Shown: piece by piece, positions 25,030 to 33,585 of the stretch
Layout: each line of letters starts with the position of its first letter
Numbering within the stretch: the stretch's first letter is position 1
Source of the DNA: Candidatus Aquidulcis sp.
Lineage (GTDB): Bacteria > Chloroflexota > Anaerolineae > Anaerolineales > UBA4823
Direction: 5' to 3'
DNA length: 34,038 nt
NCBI GenBank assembly: GCA_020723385.1
Contig: DYIZ01000059.1
Location: 1-34,038, forward strand
Program-made: the position numbers and the translations under genes
The notes under the pieces: model-generated
Told to the model about the DNA's origin: nothing
Databases searched by the model: none
What the model saw: the letters and a program-made list of their open reading frames with translations, nothing else

Positions 25030-26919
25030 ATGTCATTCAAATTCTTACGTCGCATGTCAGTGCGTGCCCGCATTGTGGGTGGTTTCGCTATTTTATTGCT
25101 GCTGTTGGCGTTGTCGGTCCCGCTGATTGTGTACAACCAATTTGCTCTCACCAGTCGCGTCCAACAACTCACGAATGTCGAGGCGAAATCAGATCGCTTG
25201 CTTCTGCTGACCCTGTCTCGAATCCTTTCCTCACGGGTCAACCTGACACGCTACGCGGATGATCTGGTTCCCAGCCCGAGCGATGCCCTGGCCGATATTA
25301 CCCAGGCTTATGATTACGTCCAGGAGGCGAACCTCCTGGTGACCTCGCCTGAACAAAAAACTGCGACCGCACTTATCTTAAGTGATCTTGTCCAGTACAA
25401 AACGCTTGTCGGCGAGGTGCAGACCGCCCGTGGACAAGACCGAACGCAGGATGTAACAACGATGATATTCAACGCGAACCGGCTCGAAGCCTCGATCGAA
25501 GAGCAAATTCGAGCGGTGGTCAGCGACAGTGAAATCCGGGTTACATCTGCCAGCACGACGACACTCGCCGAAGCACAGCAACGGCTGTATCTCTTGGTCG
25601 GCGGGTTCATCTTGATCTTTGCCGTGTCCCTGGCCATCGCGGCTGTTATCCAACGCAGCATCACGAAACCAATCGCCGAGCTGCGTGAAGGCGTCCAGGC
25701 GTTCCGGCTGGATCGGAAAGCAACCCACATCTCATCCGTAGGCACCGACGAGTTGAGTGTCCTGGCGCAAACATTCAATCAAATCACGTCAGAACTGGCG
25801 CTGTCTTATTCCACCCTGGAACAGCAAGTCATCGAAAGAACGGCTGCCCTGGCTCGCCGCTCTACCCAATTGGAAACGGCATCTCAGGTCTCACGAGAAA
25901 CAGCATCGGTATTGGACTTACAGCAGCTATTGAACCAAACCGCTACCCTGATCAGTGAGCGGTTCGGGTTTTATCACGTTGGCGTATTCATGCTCGATGA
26001 GAATAAAGAATGGGCGGTCCTTCAAGCGGCGTCGAGCGAAGGCGGCAAGAAAATGCTCGCGCGTGCCCATCGCCTGAAAATCGGTGAGACGGGCATCGTT
26101 GGGTATGTGACAAAACATGGAGAAGCTCGAATAGCCCTCAACGTTGGCGAGGATGCGGTTTTCTTCAACAACCCAGACTTGCCCAACACACGGTCCGAAG
26201 TTGCCCTGCCCCTGCGAGCGCGTGATGAAGTGATCGGCGCACTCGACGTACAGCACATCCAGGAAAATGCCTTTTCCTCTGAAGATGTATCTGTCCTTCA
26301 AACCCTGGCCGATCAGATCGCTCTTGCCATTAGCAATGCCCGCCTCTATCAACAAGCCCAGACCAGCCTGGAACAACTCCGCCGGGTCTATGGTGAATTC
26401 TCCCGGCAGGCATGGGAGCAAATTACCCGCCAAAAAAGCATTCCGATGTACCGCTATGTCCACGGAGAAATCCTGCCCGAAGAGAACGTATTAGCGCCCG
26501 AGATGCGCCAGGCGATTGCAGAAGATACCCCAATCACCAAAGAACCCTCGACAAACAAGGGCAGTGAAGCGAGTATCACCATCCCGATAAAATCCCTGGG
26601 GCAAACGGTAGGTGTTCTCAATGTAAGTCGAAAGAATGCCGACCGAAATTGGTCAGAAGACGAAATTGCCCTCATCGGAACGATTACCAACCAATTGGGT
26701 GTGGCGCTCGAAAGCGCCCGTTTGTTCAGCGATACACAACACCGCGCAGAGAACGAAAAGATCGTCAGCTCAGTAACGGCCCAGATGCGGCAAAGCCTGG
26801 ATGTTGACACAGTTTTACAAACTGCTGTCCGGGAGATGCGCCGGATCATGAACCTGGCCGATATTGATATCCAACTGGGTGTTGAGCAGACCACACAATT
26901 AACCCCAACCCAGGGTTAG
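25030..26919 (+). CDS. Membrane sensor 7: four-helix-bundle domain, HAMP and GAF chassis
   Basis: The product has 629 residues from the ATG at 25030. GGAGGT at 25021-25026 supports this start over a GTG at 25015, although the spacing is short. Membrane helices (16-36 and 187-207) bracket about 150 helical residues, the size of a chemoreceptor-type four-helix bundle. HAMP (208-260) is slightly diverged (GTDELSVLAQTFNQI). Coiled coil, GAF (284-438: RFGFYHVGVFMLDE, FFNNPDLPNTRSEVALPL), segment VYGEFSRQAW (453-478), partial GAF (513-562) and stub (568-616) follow. No output domain is present. It lies 16 nt after the NMT1-like gene and could be its membrane partner. An 18-bp stretch of its stub coding sequence is identical to that of sensor 8, evidence of fairly recent duplication or recombination. 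Confidence 0.91.
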   Translation: MSFKFLRRMSVRARIVGGFAILLLLLALSVPLIVYNQFALTSRVQQLTNVEAKSDRLLLLTLSRILSSRVNLTRYADDLVPSPSDALADITQAYDYVQEANLLVTSPEQKTATALILSDLVQYKTLVGEVQTARGQDRTQDVTTMIFNANRLEASIEEQIRAVVSDSEIRVTSASTTTLAEAQQRLYLLVGGFILIFAVSLAIAAVIQRSITKPIAELREGVQAFRLDRKATHISSVGTDELSVLAQTFNQITSELALSYSTLEQQVIERTAALARRSTQLETASQVSRETASVLDLQQLLNQTATLISERFGFYHVGVFMLDENKEWAVLQAASSEGGKKMLARAHRLKIGETGIVGYVTKHGEARIALNVGEDAVFFNNPDLPNTRSEVALPLRARDEVIGALDVQHIQENAFSSEDVSVLQTLADQIALAISNARLYQQAQTSLEQLRRVYGEFSRQAWEQITRQKSIPMYRYVHGEILPEENVLAPEMRQAIAEDTPITKEPSTNKGSEASITIPIKSLGQTVGVLNVSRKNADRNWSEDEIALIGTITNQLGVALESARLFSDTQHRAENEKIVSSVTAQMRQSLDVDTVLQTAVREMRRIMNLADIDIQLGVEQTTQLTPTQG

Positions 26920-26947
26920 CTATTCCAATAATGGACGCGAGGCAAGT

Positions 26948-29779
26948 ATGACCACGTCAGGTCAATCATCATCCAAACCAATCCAGCGATTAGCCATAGG
27001 CGGAAGCACGATCTTTACAATCGTCTTGATCGCATCGCTCCTGCAACGATCGCAAGGGCAGTCTGGCAACGCGTATCTTGTGTTAACCGGGTTGTCTGGC
27101 CTGGCGCTGGCTGCCTACATCTTCGCTGGGTGGCTTGCGAACCGGCCCAAGGGAATCGTCCCTGCATTGATGATCACAACGCTATCGCTGGTCGCAATCA
27201 CGGTCATTCCAGGGTATTTCCTTGCAGACTATTGGCCTCTTGGCCTGGCTTTCAGCCTGTTTCTGGTGGCTGAAGCCAGCCTGTCTCGCCGGCCATCGGC
27301 GGTTGTCCCCATGACGCTGTCTGCCCTTTTGGGTTTTGCCGCCCTGCTTGCAGTTGACCTGTGGGTGGCCCCCTCAGAAGGGCTACCCAGCCTGATTGCA
27401 CTGTCGTCAGGCCCGGTTATTGCCATCGCAATCGTCATGGGCCTGGTTGTAGCCACCTTGATCGGAATCGAATGGCAGTCCAGGGCGCGCAGCCTGAGGC
27501 CTAACCTGGGAACGCAGCTTTCTCTGTTGTTCTCATTCGTATCGGCCGGCTCGATCCTCGCTGTGCTCATCGTGGTGGTATTTCAAATCCGGGGTTTGCA
27601 AGTCAGGCAAATTGGGCAGAGCTTTCAGTCCTTTGCCGAATTCCAGGCCGAACGTGTGGGCAACAATCTCGACCAGCAAATCTACCTGCTCAAACAGCTT
27701 TGGCGTGACCAGACTCTCACTTACGCCCTCAACACGGCTAACACCACCTATGGTTTTGCTGCTTTCAAGCCAGAAACACTCGATAAACTGCGCCAAAAAG
27801 ATATCGAGTGGCAGGCTTCGGGCGAGGATAGTGAATTCGTCAATCAATATACACTCAATCAACAAACCCAAATTCTGGCCCGGTTCACCACCACCAACCC
27901 ACGCCACTCGAACCTCATCGTCACCGATAAGCTGGGCGCGTTGATCGGTGGTCTGGGCAACAAGCCTGCCCATTATTACTTCGGCGACGAAGCCTGGTGG
28001 AAAGCGGCCTGGAACAATGGCGAAGGTGGAATCTATATCGGAGACCTGACCTTTGACAATGAAACGGGGACGGCCACGGTGCTCATTGCCATGATCTTCA
28101 AAGATCCATCCGCCGCCGCCGATTCGCCCGATCCGGAAATGGGCCGGCGTATTGGCGTTTTGGCCTCCACCTATAATCTTGAGCAAATCCAGGGGTATTT
28201 CATCAACCCGCTCTCGCCCAGTGAAAGTATTAATCTGATTTCGCCGGAAGGGAAAATGATCGCCAGCACCAGCGCCCGCGCTGGCGATGAAGCCATGCCT
28301 GGGCTGCTTGCGCCTGGCATCACCGCTGCTAATACATCAACGCGGACGCTTGGGGCCGATGCAAACCAAAGGCGCGAATTAATCGCTAATGCCCCCATCA
28401 ACACCACAGACCAGTCCAACCTGGAGCCGATCAAGGCGCTTGGCTGGCAGGTTGCAGTTTCGCAAGCAGAAACCGACGCCCTGAAGCCGGTGACCGAATC
28501 GGTTGAACTCGCCGGTTTTGTGGGTATCCTCGCCGTCTGTTTGGTCATCCTGGTTGCTTCGGAAATCTCTCGGCGAATTGCCCGCCCTATAATAAATCTG
28601 ACGGAAACCGCCGACCACATGACCCACGGCGATCTGACGCGGCGAGCGAAGCCATCTGGCCCGATTGAATTGTTTACACTGGCGGAGGCATTCAACACAC
28701 TCACTGATCGCTTGCAACAAACCCTTACCGGCCTGGAACAGCGCGTGGCTGAACGGACGCAAGACCTGGAGCGGCGTTCAACACAAATTCAGGCCGCCGC
28801 CGATGTTGGCCGGGCCGCTGCTTCGATTTTGGATACCGGCGAGCTGCTCCAGCAAGTCGTCGAACTGATTCGTGAGCGGTTTGGGCTATATTATGTTGGG
28901 CTGTTCCTGGTCGAAACAGGGGGAGAGTGGGCCGTTCTACGCGCCGGCACCGGCGAGGCCGGCAAAGTATTGATCGCCCGACGCCACCGGATCAAGGTTG
29001 GTGAAGGTATGATCGGTTGGTGTATCAGCCACTCTCAAGCGCGTATTGCTATGGATGTCAAACAAGACGCCGTGCGTCTCGTCACCAATGAGCTGGCGCT
29101 CACCCGGTCGGAGGCAGCCATCCCCCTGCGGTCACGCGGCCGCGTTATCGGCGCGCTGACCGTGCAAAGCGATCAGCCAGGCGTATTTGACGATCCGACC
29201 ATCGCCGTCCTGCAAACCATGGCCGATCAGGTGGGCGTCGCACTCGATAATGCCCAATTGTTCACCGATAACACCGAAGCCCTAGACGCAGCCAAGCGCG
29301 CTTACGGCGAATTAAGCCGTGAAGCATGGACGAAAATCCTGCGCACCCGGCCAATCCAGGGCTACCGCTGTGATGAGGCCGGCGTCATCGCCATCCGTGA
29401 AGGCGAAATAACTTCGTCAGACCGCGAGGACGATCCAACCGAACTAAAAATACCGGTTAAAGTGCGTGGGCAAGTGTTGGGCGTTATCCGGGCGCACAAA
29501 CATTCAGATGGAGCGGTATGGAGCAAAGACGAAATTACCATGATGGAAAATCTGGTTGACCAGATGAGTGTAGCTCTTGAAAATGCCCGTCTGTACAGCA
29601 ACACCCAACGACGCGCCGAGCGCGAGCAGTTAATCGCCGAGATCACAGCACGCGTGCGTGCGTCTACCAGCATTGACACGATTTTACAAACTGCTGTCCT
29701 GGAAATTTCTGAAGCGTTGCAGCTCAAGCAAGCCTCGGTGCAACTGAGAAGCGGCAACGGAGGTCACTCCGATGACTGA
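26948..29779 (+). CDS. Membrane sensor 8: membrane bundle, double Cache, HAMP and GAF chassis
   Basis: The product has 943 residues. About six membrane helices (17-33, 42-62, 70-90, 97-110, 120-138 and 153-173) precede a helix (191-211), a double Cache domain (about 215-515; key strand FGDEAWWKAAWNNGEGGIYI) and a helix (520-540). HAMP (541-592), coiled coil (590-618), GAF (616-770), segment AYGELSREAW (785-812), partial GAF (830-880) and stub (886-934) follow. The GAF is of the GLYYVGLF / GMIGW / VRL..ELALTRSEAA subtype, closer to sensor 6 than to its immediate neighbours. The DEAWW motif is typical of Cache domains in chemoreceptors, but the ligand cannot be named. No output domain is present. 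GAGG lies about 7 nt before the ATG. The last 8 nt overlap the next gene. Confidence 0.92.
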   Translation: MTTSGQSSSKPIQRLAIGGSTIFTIVLIASLLQRSQGQSGNAYLVLTGLSGLALAAYIFAGWLANRPKGIVPALMITTLSLVAITVIPGYFLADYWPLGLAFSLFLVAEASLSRRPSAVVPMTLSALLGFAALLAVDLWVAPSEGLPSLIALSSGPVIAIAIVMGLVVATLIGIEWQSRARSLRPNLGTQLSLLFSFVSAGSILAVLIVVVFQIRGLQVRQIGQSFQSFAEFQAERVGNNLDQQIYLLKQLWRDQTLTYALNTANTTYGFAAFKPETLDKLRQKDIEWQASGEDSEFVNQYTLNQQTQILARFTTTNPRHSNLIVTDKLGALIGGLGNKPAHYYFGDEAWWKAAWNNGEGGIYIGDLTFDNETGTATVLIAMIFKDPSAAADSPDPEMGRRIGVLASTYNLEQIQGYFINPLSPSESINLISPEGKMIASTSARAGDEAMPGLLAPGITAANTSTRTLGADANQRRELIANAPINTTDQSNLEPIKALGWQVAVSQAETDALKPVTESVELAGFVGILAVCLVILVASEISRRIARPIINLTETADHMTHGDLTRRAKPSGPIELFTLAEAFNTLTDRLQQTLTGLEQRVAERTQDLERRSTQIQAAADVGRAAASILDTGELLQQVVELIRERFGLYYVGLFLVETGGEWAVLRAGTGEAGKVLIARRHRIKVGEGMIGWCISHSQARIAMDVKQDAVRLVTNELALTRSEAAIPLRSRGRVIGALTVQSDQPGVFDDPTIAVLQTMADQVGVALDNAQLFTDNTEALDAAKRAYGELSREAWTKILRTRPIQGYRCDEAGVIAIREGEITSSDREDDPTELKIPVKVRGQVLGVIRAHKHSDGAVWSKDEITMMENLVDQMSVALENARLYSNTQRRAEREQLIAEITARVRASTSIDTILQTAVLEISEALQLKQASVQLRSGNGGHSDD

Positions 29780-32756
29780 AAAGAAAACGATCCACTCTCG
29801 AGCCAGGTCATCTGGCGCGCCCCAAGCTGAAGCAGTCATAAGCCGGGCAACGTGGGCCACAGCCATTATCGGCTTTCTCATGCTCGGTATGGGCGTCTTC
29901 CTGCTAATTACAGCATTGCCACTCAAGCACTGGCAAAATGTTGTCGGGGTTGCCATTCCGTGGCTGGTGAGCGCTACTGCTATTCTCGGTTTCATTATGG
30001 TCAGGCGTGGGCGGGTGTTAGCGGGTCTGAGCTTGACCCTTGGCATGTTCCTGGCTGCCTGTGTTATCGAGGTGTTGCTGATCTCCGGCGGCTACGGCCC
30101 AATCCTGGCTATTTCGGCGTTCGTAATCACTTCCGGTATGGCGATCTTCGCCATGCCAGTCAACCGCGCCGGGCGATTCGTCATCATCAGTGCGCTTGTC
30201 GGAACGGCCGTCTTACTTCTAGATATTTTTCCACCCTCCTTTCTCCCGCGACAACCAGGCAAATCTTTGAGCTTGTGGGCCGTGTTGATCGCCTGTGTCG
30301 CGGCGGTGGTGGTATTTCTCGGCCTCATCCTTTGGCGGTTCAAAACCTTCAACCTGCGCCCAAAGCTGATCATCTTCTTCATCGTAACCATTTTATTAGC
30401 AATCACCGCTATGGCTGTGATGAATGGCTTTCTCATTCGAAATGCGTTAACCGAAGCGGCCAACCGCGCCCTCAACACGGGGGCATCAGAAACAGCAGCG
30501 GTTGTGGATGATTTCCTGCGCAGGACCAGCTATTCTACGAACGACGAAGCCGCTCTGGCGGGATTTTCAGCCTATCTATCTCTCAGTCCCGAAGCCCGCC
30601 ACAACAGCGCTGCCGAACAAACTGCGCTATCCCTGTTGCAAAATCTAAAAAGCAAGGCGCCGGCTTATGCGGCTTCCTACATGCTGATTGATTTGAACGG
30701 CAGGGTGATCGCGGAAACCTGGAATGTTGATCCCGATACTTACCCGCCTTTCTTGGGTCTGGATATCGTAGACAACGATTCATTCCCCCTTATGTTGAAC
30801 TCAGGTTACCCGTACGTATCACCCCTCTTGTATTCACATGATGATAACACTTATTATCTCTACTTCGCCGGCAGAATAACCGGCAGCGAACATTTACCCG
30901 TGGGCATTCTGGTTGTGCGTTATTACGGCGATGTCCTGCAATCGCTGGTGGCAGGCAAATACGGCCTGGCGGGTGAAAACTCCTATCCCATTTTGTATGA
31001 CGACGAAGGCATTTGCCTGGCGCATGGGCTCGATGAAAATCTGATCGGAACCACTGTCGTTCCCCTTGACCCAGCCAAAGCTGAGGCGTTCCAAACTGCC
31101 GGTCAGTTGCCTCCCGATCCGATCGAAGAATTAACCGGCAATTACCCCGATCTAGCCGCAGGGCTGGCGCTCGGAAAGACTGGAAAACCCTTCTTCAGCG
31201 CGTTGGTGCCAGGCAAGAACGCGGAAATTCACTCCGGCGCAGTGTATTACATGGGCACTCGCTCCTGGCGGGTAGCTTATGTACAGCCTCAATCAGCATA
31301 CCTTGGCCCGGTTCAAGAACAGACCCAATGGACTATCTTGCTCGCTCTGGGGATTGCTTACCTTACCACCATCTCGGCGACCATTATGGCTCAGTTTCTG
31401 ACCCGGCCAATTATGGTCCTCACCGAGGTTGCCAAGCGAGTCTCCGGGGGAGACTTGATGGCCCAGGCGCAAATCCGTAGCCAGGATGAAATCGGCACGC
31501 TGGCCGGCACATTCAATGCAATGACCACCGAACTGCGCCAGACCCTGGAAGGGTTGGAACATCGCGTCGCTGAACGCACGTCCGACCTTTCGAAAGCATC
31601 CGAACAGATGCAGAAACGCGCCAACCAGCTCGAGGCCGTCTCCGAAGCGGCCCGCGCCATCGCCTCCATCCAAAACCCGGAAGAATTGCTCCAAACCGTG
31701 ACCCGCATCGTGAGCGAGCGGTTTGGTTTCTATCATGTCGGCATCTTCATGTTGGATAAAGTACAAGATTATGCAGTTTTGCAGGCAGCCAACAGCGAAG
31801 GCGGGCATCGTATGCTGGCGCGCGGCCACCGGCTCAAAAAAGGCCAGGGCATCGTGGGCTATGCGGTTGCACATGGCGAGCCGCGCATTGCCCTGGATGT
31901 GGGCACGGACGCGGTATTCTTTGACAATCCCGACCTTCCCTACACGCGGTCTGAAATGGCGCTCCCCCTCAAAGTAGGTGAACGTGTGATCGGCGCACTG
32001 GATGTTCAAAGCATTCAACAATCGGCCTTCATCGAAGAAGACGTCAGTGTATTGACCACGTTGGCTGACCAAGTTTCTATCGCTATCGAAAACTCACGGC
32101 TCTTTGCTGAAACCCGTATGGCTCTTTCTGAGCTGCAAACCGTGCATGCCCAATATTTGCAGGAGGCCTGGTCTCAGGTTGCAGAGGCGCGCCGTGACGG
32201 GTACGAGTATCAATCCGGAAGAGTAAAACCCCTGGACAGGGCTGCCAACAGTGAGATGTGGGATATTGCCTCGAGCGGAGGCCCGACGATCGTTGTTACA
32301 CCGCCGGAAGACATCACCATAGCCAGCAAATCCTCACACGCCCTGATTGCCCCAATCACCGTGCGCGGGCAAGTTATCGGGATGTTCAATCTCGGTGATA
32401 CCGAAGAGAACCGGGCCTGGGACGATGAAGATATGAACTTCATCAAAACCATTGCCGACCAGGTTGGGCTGGCGCTCGAAAACGTCCGCCTGCTCGAACA
32501 GACCCAGCGCCGTGCAGAGCGCGAGCATCTCGTGACTGAAATTACCGGCAAGCTGCGCGCCTCCAACGACCCGCAGATCATCCTGCAAACCGCCGTAAAC
32601 GAGCTGCGCCAGGCGCTGCACGCCCGGCATGCCCAAATCATCATCCAACCGGTGCTGCCAGAAAGCGATCCAGAGCAGCCTAACCCAGACGACGGTAACG
32701 GGAGCGCACCCGATTCCGATCTCCAGCACGAAAGAATCAGCCGTGAGAACGATTGA
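29772..32756 (+). CDS. Membrane sensor 9: membrane bundle, Cache, HAMP and GAF chassis
   Basis: The product has 994 residues. Six membrane helices (about 29-48, 56-77, 82-104, 109-128, 135-153 and 168-187) are followed by a helix (199-221), an extracytoplasmic Cache-type region (228-515) with an unusually acidic DIVDNDSFPLML segment, and a helix (519-541). HAMP (542-594, SQDEIGTLAGTFNAM), an extended coiled coil (586-625), GAF (626-776: RFGFYHVGIFMLDK, TRSEMALPL), a diverged segment VHAQYLQEAW...GYEYQSGRV (791-818), partial GAF (855-905) and stub (910-958) follow, then a long acidic tail. The coiled coil carries one extra heptad-like insertion (SKASEQMQKRANQLEAVSE) compared with other members. 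No output domain is present. GGAGG lies 8 nt before the ATG, inside the previous gene. Confidence 0.92.
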   Translation: MTEKKTIHSRARSSGAPQAEAVISRATWATAIIGFLMLGMGVFLLITALPLKHWQNVVGVAIPWLVSATAILGFIMVRRGRVLAGLSLTLGMFLAACVIEVLLISGGYGPILAISAFVITSGMAIFAMPVNRAGRFVIISALVGTAVLLLDIFPPSFLPRQPGKSLSLWAVLIACVAAVVVFLGLILWRFKTFNLRPKLIIFFIVTILLAITAMAVMNGFLIRNALTEAANRALNTGASETAAVVDDFLRRTSYSTNDEAALAGFSAYLSLSPEARHNSAAEQTALSLLQNLKSKAPAYAASYMLIDLNGRVIAETWNVDPDTYPPFLGLDIVDNDSFPLMLNSGYPYVSPLLYSHDDNTYYLYFAGRITGSEHLPVGILVVRYYGDVLQSLVAGKYGLAGENSYPILYDDEGICLAHGLDENLIGTTVVPLDPAKAEAFQTAGQLPPDPIEELTGNYPDLAAGLALGKTGKPFFSALVPGKNAEIHSGAVYYMGTRSWRVAYVQPQSAYLGPVQEQTQWTILLALGIAYLTTISATIMAQFLTRPIMVLTEVAKRVSGGDLMAQAQIRSQDEIGTLAGTFNAMTTELRQTLEGLEHRVAERTSDLSKASEQMQKRANQLEAVSEAARAIASIQNPEELLQTVTRIVSERFGFYHVGIFMLDKVQDYAVLQAANSEGGHRMLARGHRLKKGQGIVGYAVAHGEPRIALDVGTDAVFFDNPDLPYTRSEMALPLKVGERVIGALDVQSIQQSAFIEEDVSVLTTLADQVSIAIENSRLFAETRMALSELQTVHAQYLQEAWSQVAEARRDGYEYQSGRVKPLDRAANSEMWDIASSGGPTIVVTPPEDITIASKSSHALIAPITVRGQVIGMFNLGDTEENRAWDDEDMNFIKTIADQVGLALENVRLLEQTQRRAEREHLVTEITGKLRASNDPQIILQTAVNELRQALHARHAQIIIQPVLPESDPEQPNPDDGNGSAPDSDLQHERISREND

Positions 32757-32787
32757 CCGGCGCGCAGACTAGATTTCGAGGTGAATC

Positions 32788-33585
32788 ATGACCCAGTTGA
32801 TTGCTGTGACAAACGAGAAAGGGGGCGTCGCCAAAACGACGACAGTCTTATCCCTGGGAGGCGCGCTGGTCGAAGCCGGCTACGAAGTGTTGCTGGTAGA
32901 CCTCGATGCGCAGGCCAACCTGACTCTCGGGTTGGGGATAACCCCAGCCAAGGTTCGCCGCTCGGTTGCCGATGTGCTGCTGAACTCGGCCTCGGTTTTG
33001 AGCATCAGCCGGGAAACGCCTATTCCCGGCCTGGACCTGCTCCCCTCCAATGCCGATATGGGCCTCGCCGAGCGATTCCTCTCGATCCGGCAAAATTACG
33101 AGCTGCTTCTTAAAAATGCGCTCAGCGGCCTGACCTCTTATGACTATATTCTCGTGGACTGCCCCCCATCGTTGGGCGCAGTCACCATCAATGCCATGAC
33201 CGCCGCGAACCTGATTTTGATACCCACCCAGCCCGAGTATTTTTCCGTCCACGGGCTGCGCGGCGTGCTGGCTGCCATCCGGCGCATCCGCAGCCAGCAT
33301 AACCCGGATGTCAATTACCGGGTTTTGATCACCATGATGGATCGCCGTAACCGTATCCATCACAATATGAGCGAACAGCTTCGCGCAACCTTCGGTGAAG
33401 GCGTTTTCCAAACCGTCATCGAAACGGATACCAAGCTGCGGGAAAGCACCGTAATCGGTCTGCCCATTACGCACTTTTTCAGCCGCAGCCGCAGCGCCAT
33501 CCAATACCGCGCCCTGGCTCAGGAGTTAACCCAGAATGTCCAAGAAACCGCCACGCCAGAAGTCCGTCCGCAACCGGCTCAATAA
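32788..33585 (+). CDS. ParA/MinD-family ATPase, probable array-positioning protein
   Basis: A 265-residue ParA-type ATPase. The deviant Walker A motif KGGVAKTT (11-18) has the signature lysine K11 and the catalytic K16. The switch I/A' motif is VDLDAQANLT (37-46), and Walker B is ILVDCPPSLG (121-130). The absence of an N-terminal helix-turn-helix places it with small chromosomal ParA/Soj and ParC/PpfA-type proteins. No ParB gene or obvious parS-like cluster is seen in the window. Orphan ParA proteins encoded with chemosensory genes are known to distribute receptor clusters (ParC in Vibrio, PpfA in Rhodobacter), so a role in placing the receptor array is a reasonable inference. Sharing by a downstream partition system is the alternative. 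GAGGTG lies before the ATG, and the next gene overlaps its last 50 nt. Confidence 0.93.
   Translation: MTQLIAVTNEKGGVAKTTTVLSLGGALVEAGYEVLLVDLDAQANLTLGLGITPAKVRRSVADVLLNSASVLSISRETPIPGLDLLPSNADMGLAERFLSIRQNYELLLKNALSGLTSYDYILVDCPPSLGAVTINAMTAANLILIPTQPEYFSVHGLRGVLAAIRRIRSQHNPDVNYRVLITMMDRRNRIHHNMSEQLRATFGEGVFQTVIETDTKLRESTVIGLPITHFFSRSRSAIQYRALAQELTQNVQETATPEVRPQPAQ

Noticed and set aside
31293-32072. Minus-strand 259-codon frame
   Set aside because: It is antisense to the HAMP-GAF region of sensor 9; similar antisense frames appear opposite the GAF of sensor 7 because the sense codons are conserved.
8532-32756. Sensors as histidine kinases or chemoreceptors
   Set aside because: No phosphoacceptor-His helix, N/G boxes or chemoreceptor signalling hairpin is present in any of the nine; all stop codons come after the GAF stub and no downstream frame continues into such domains.
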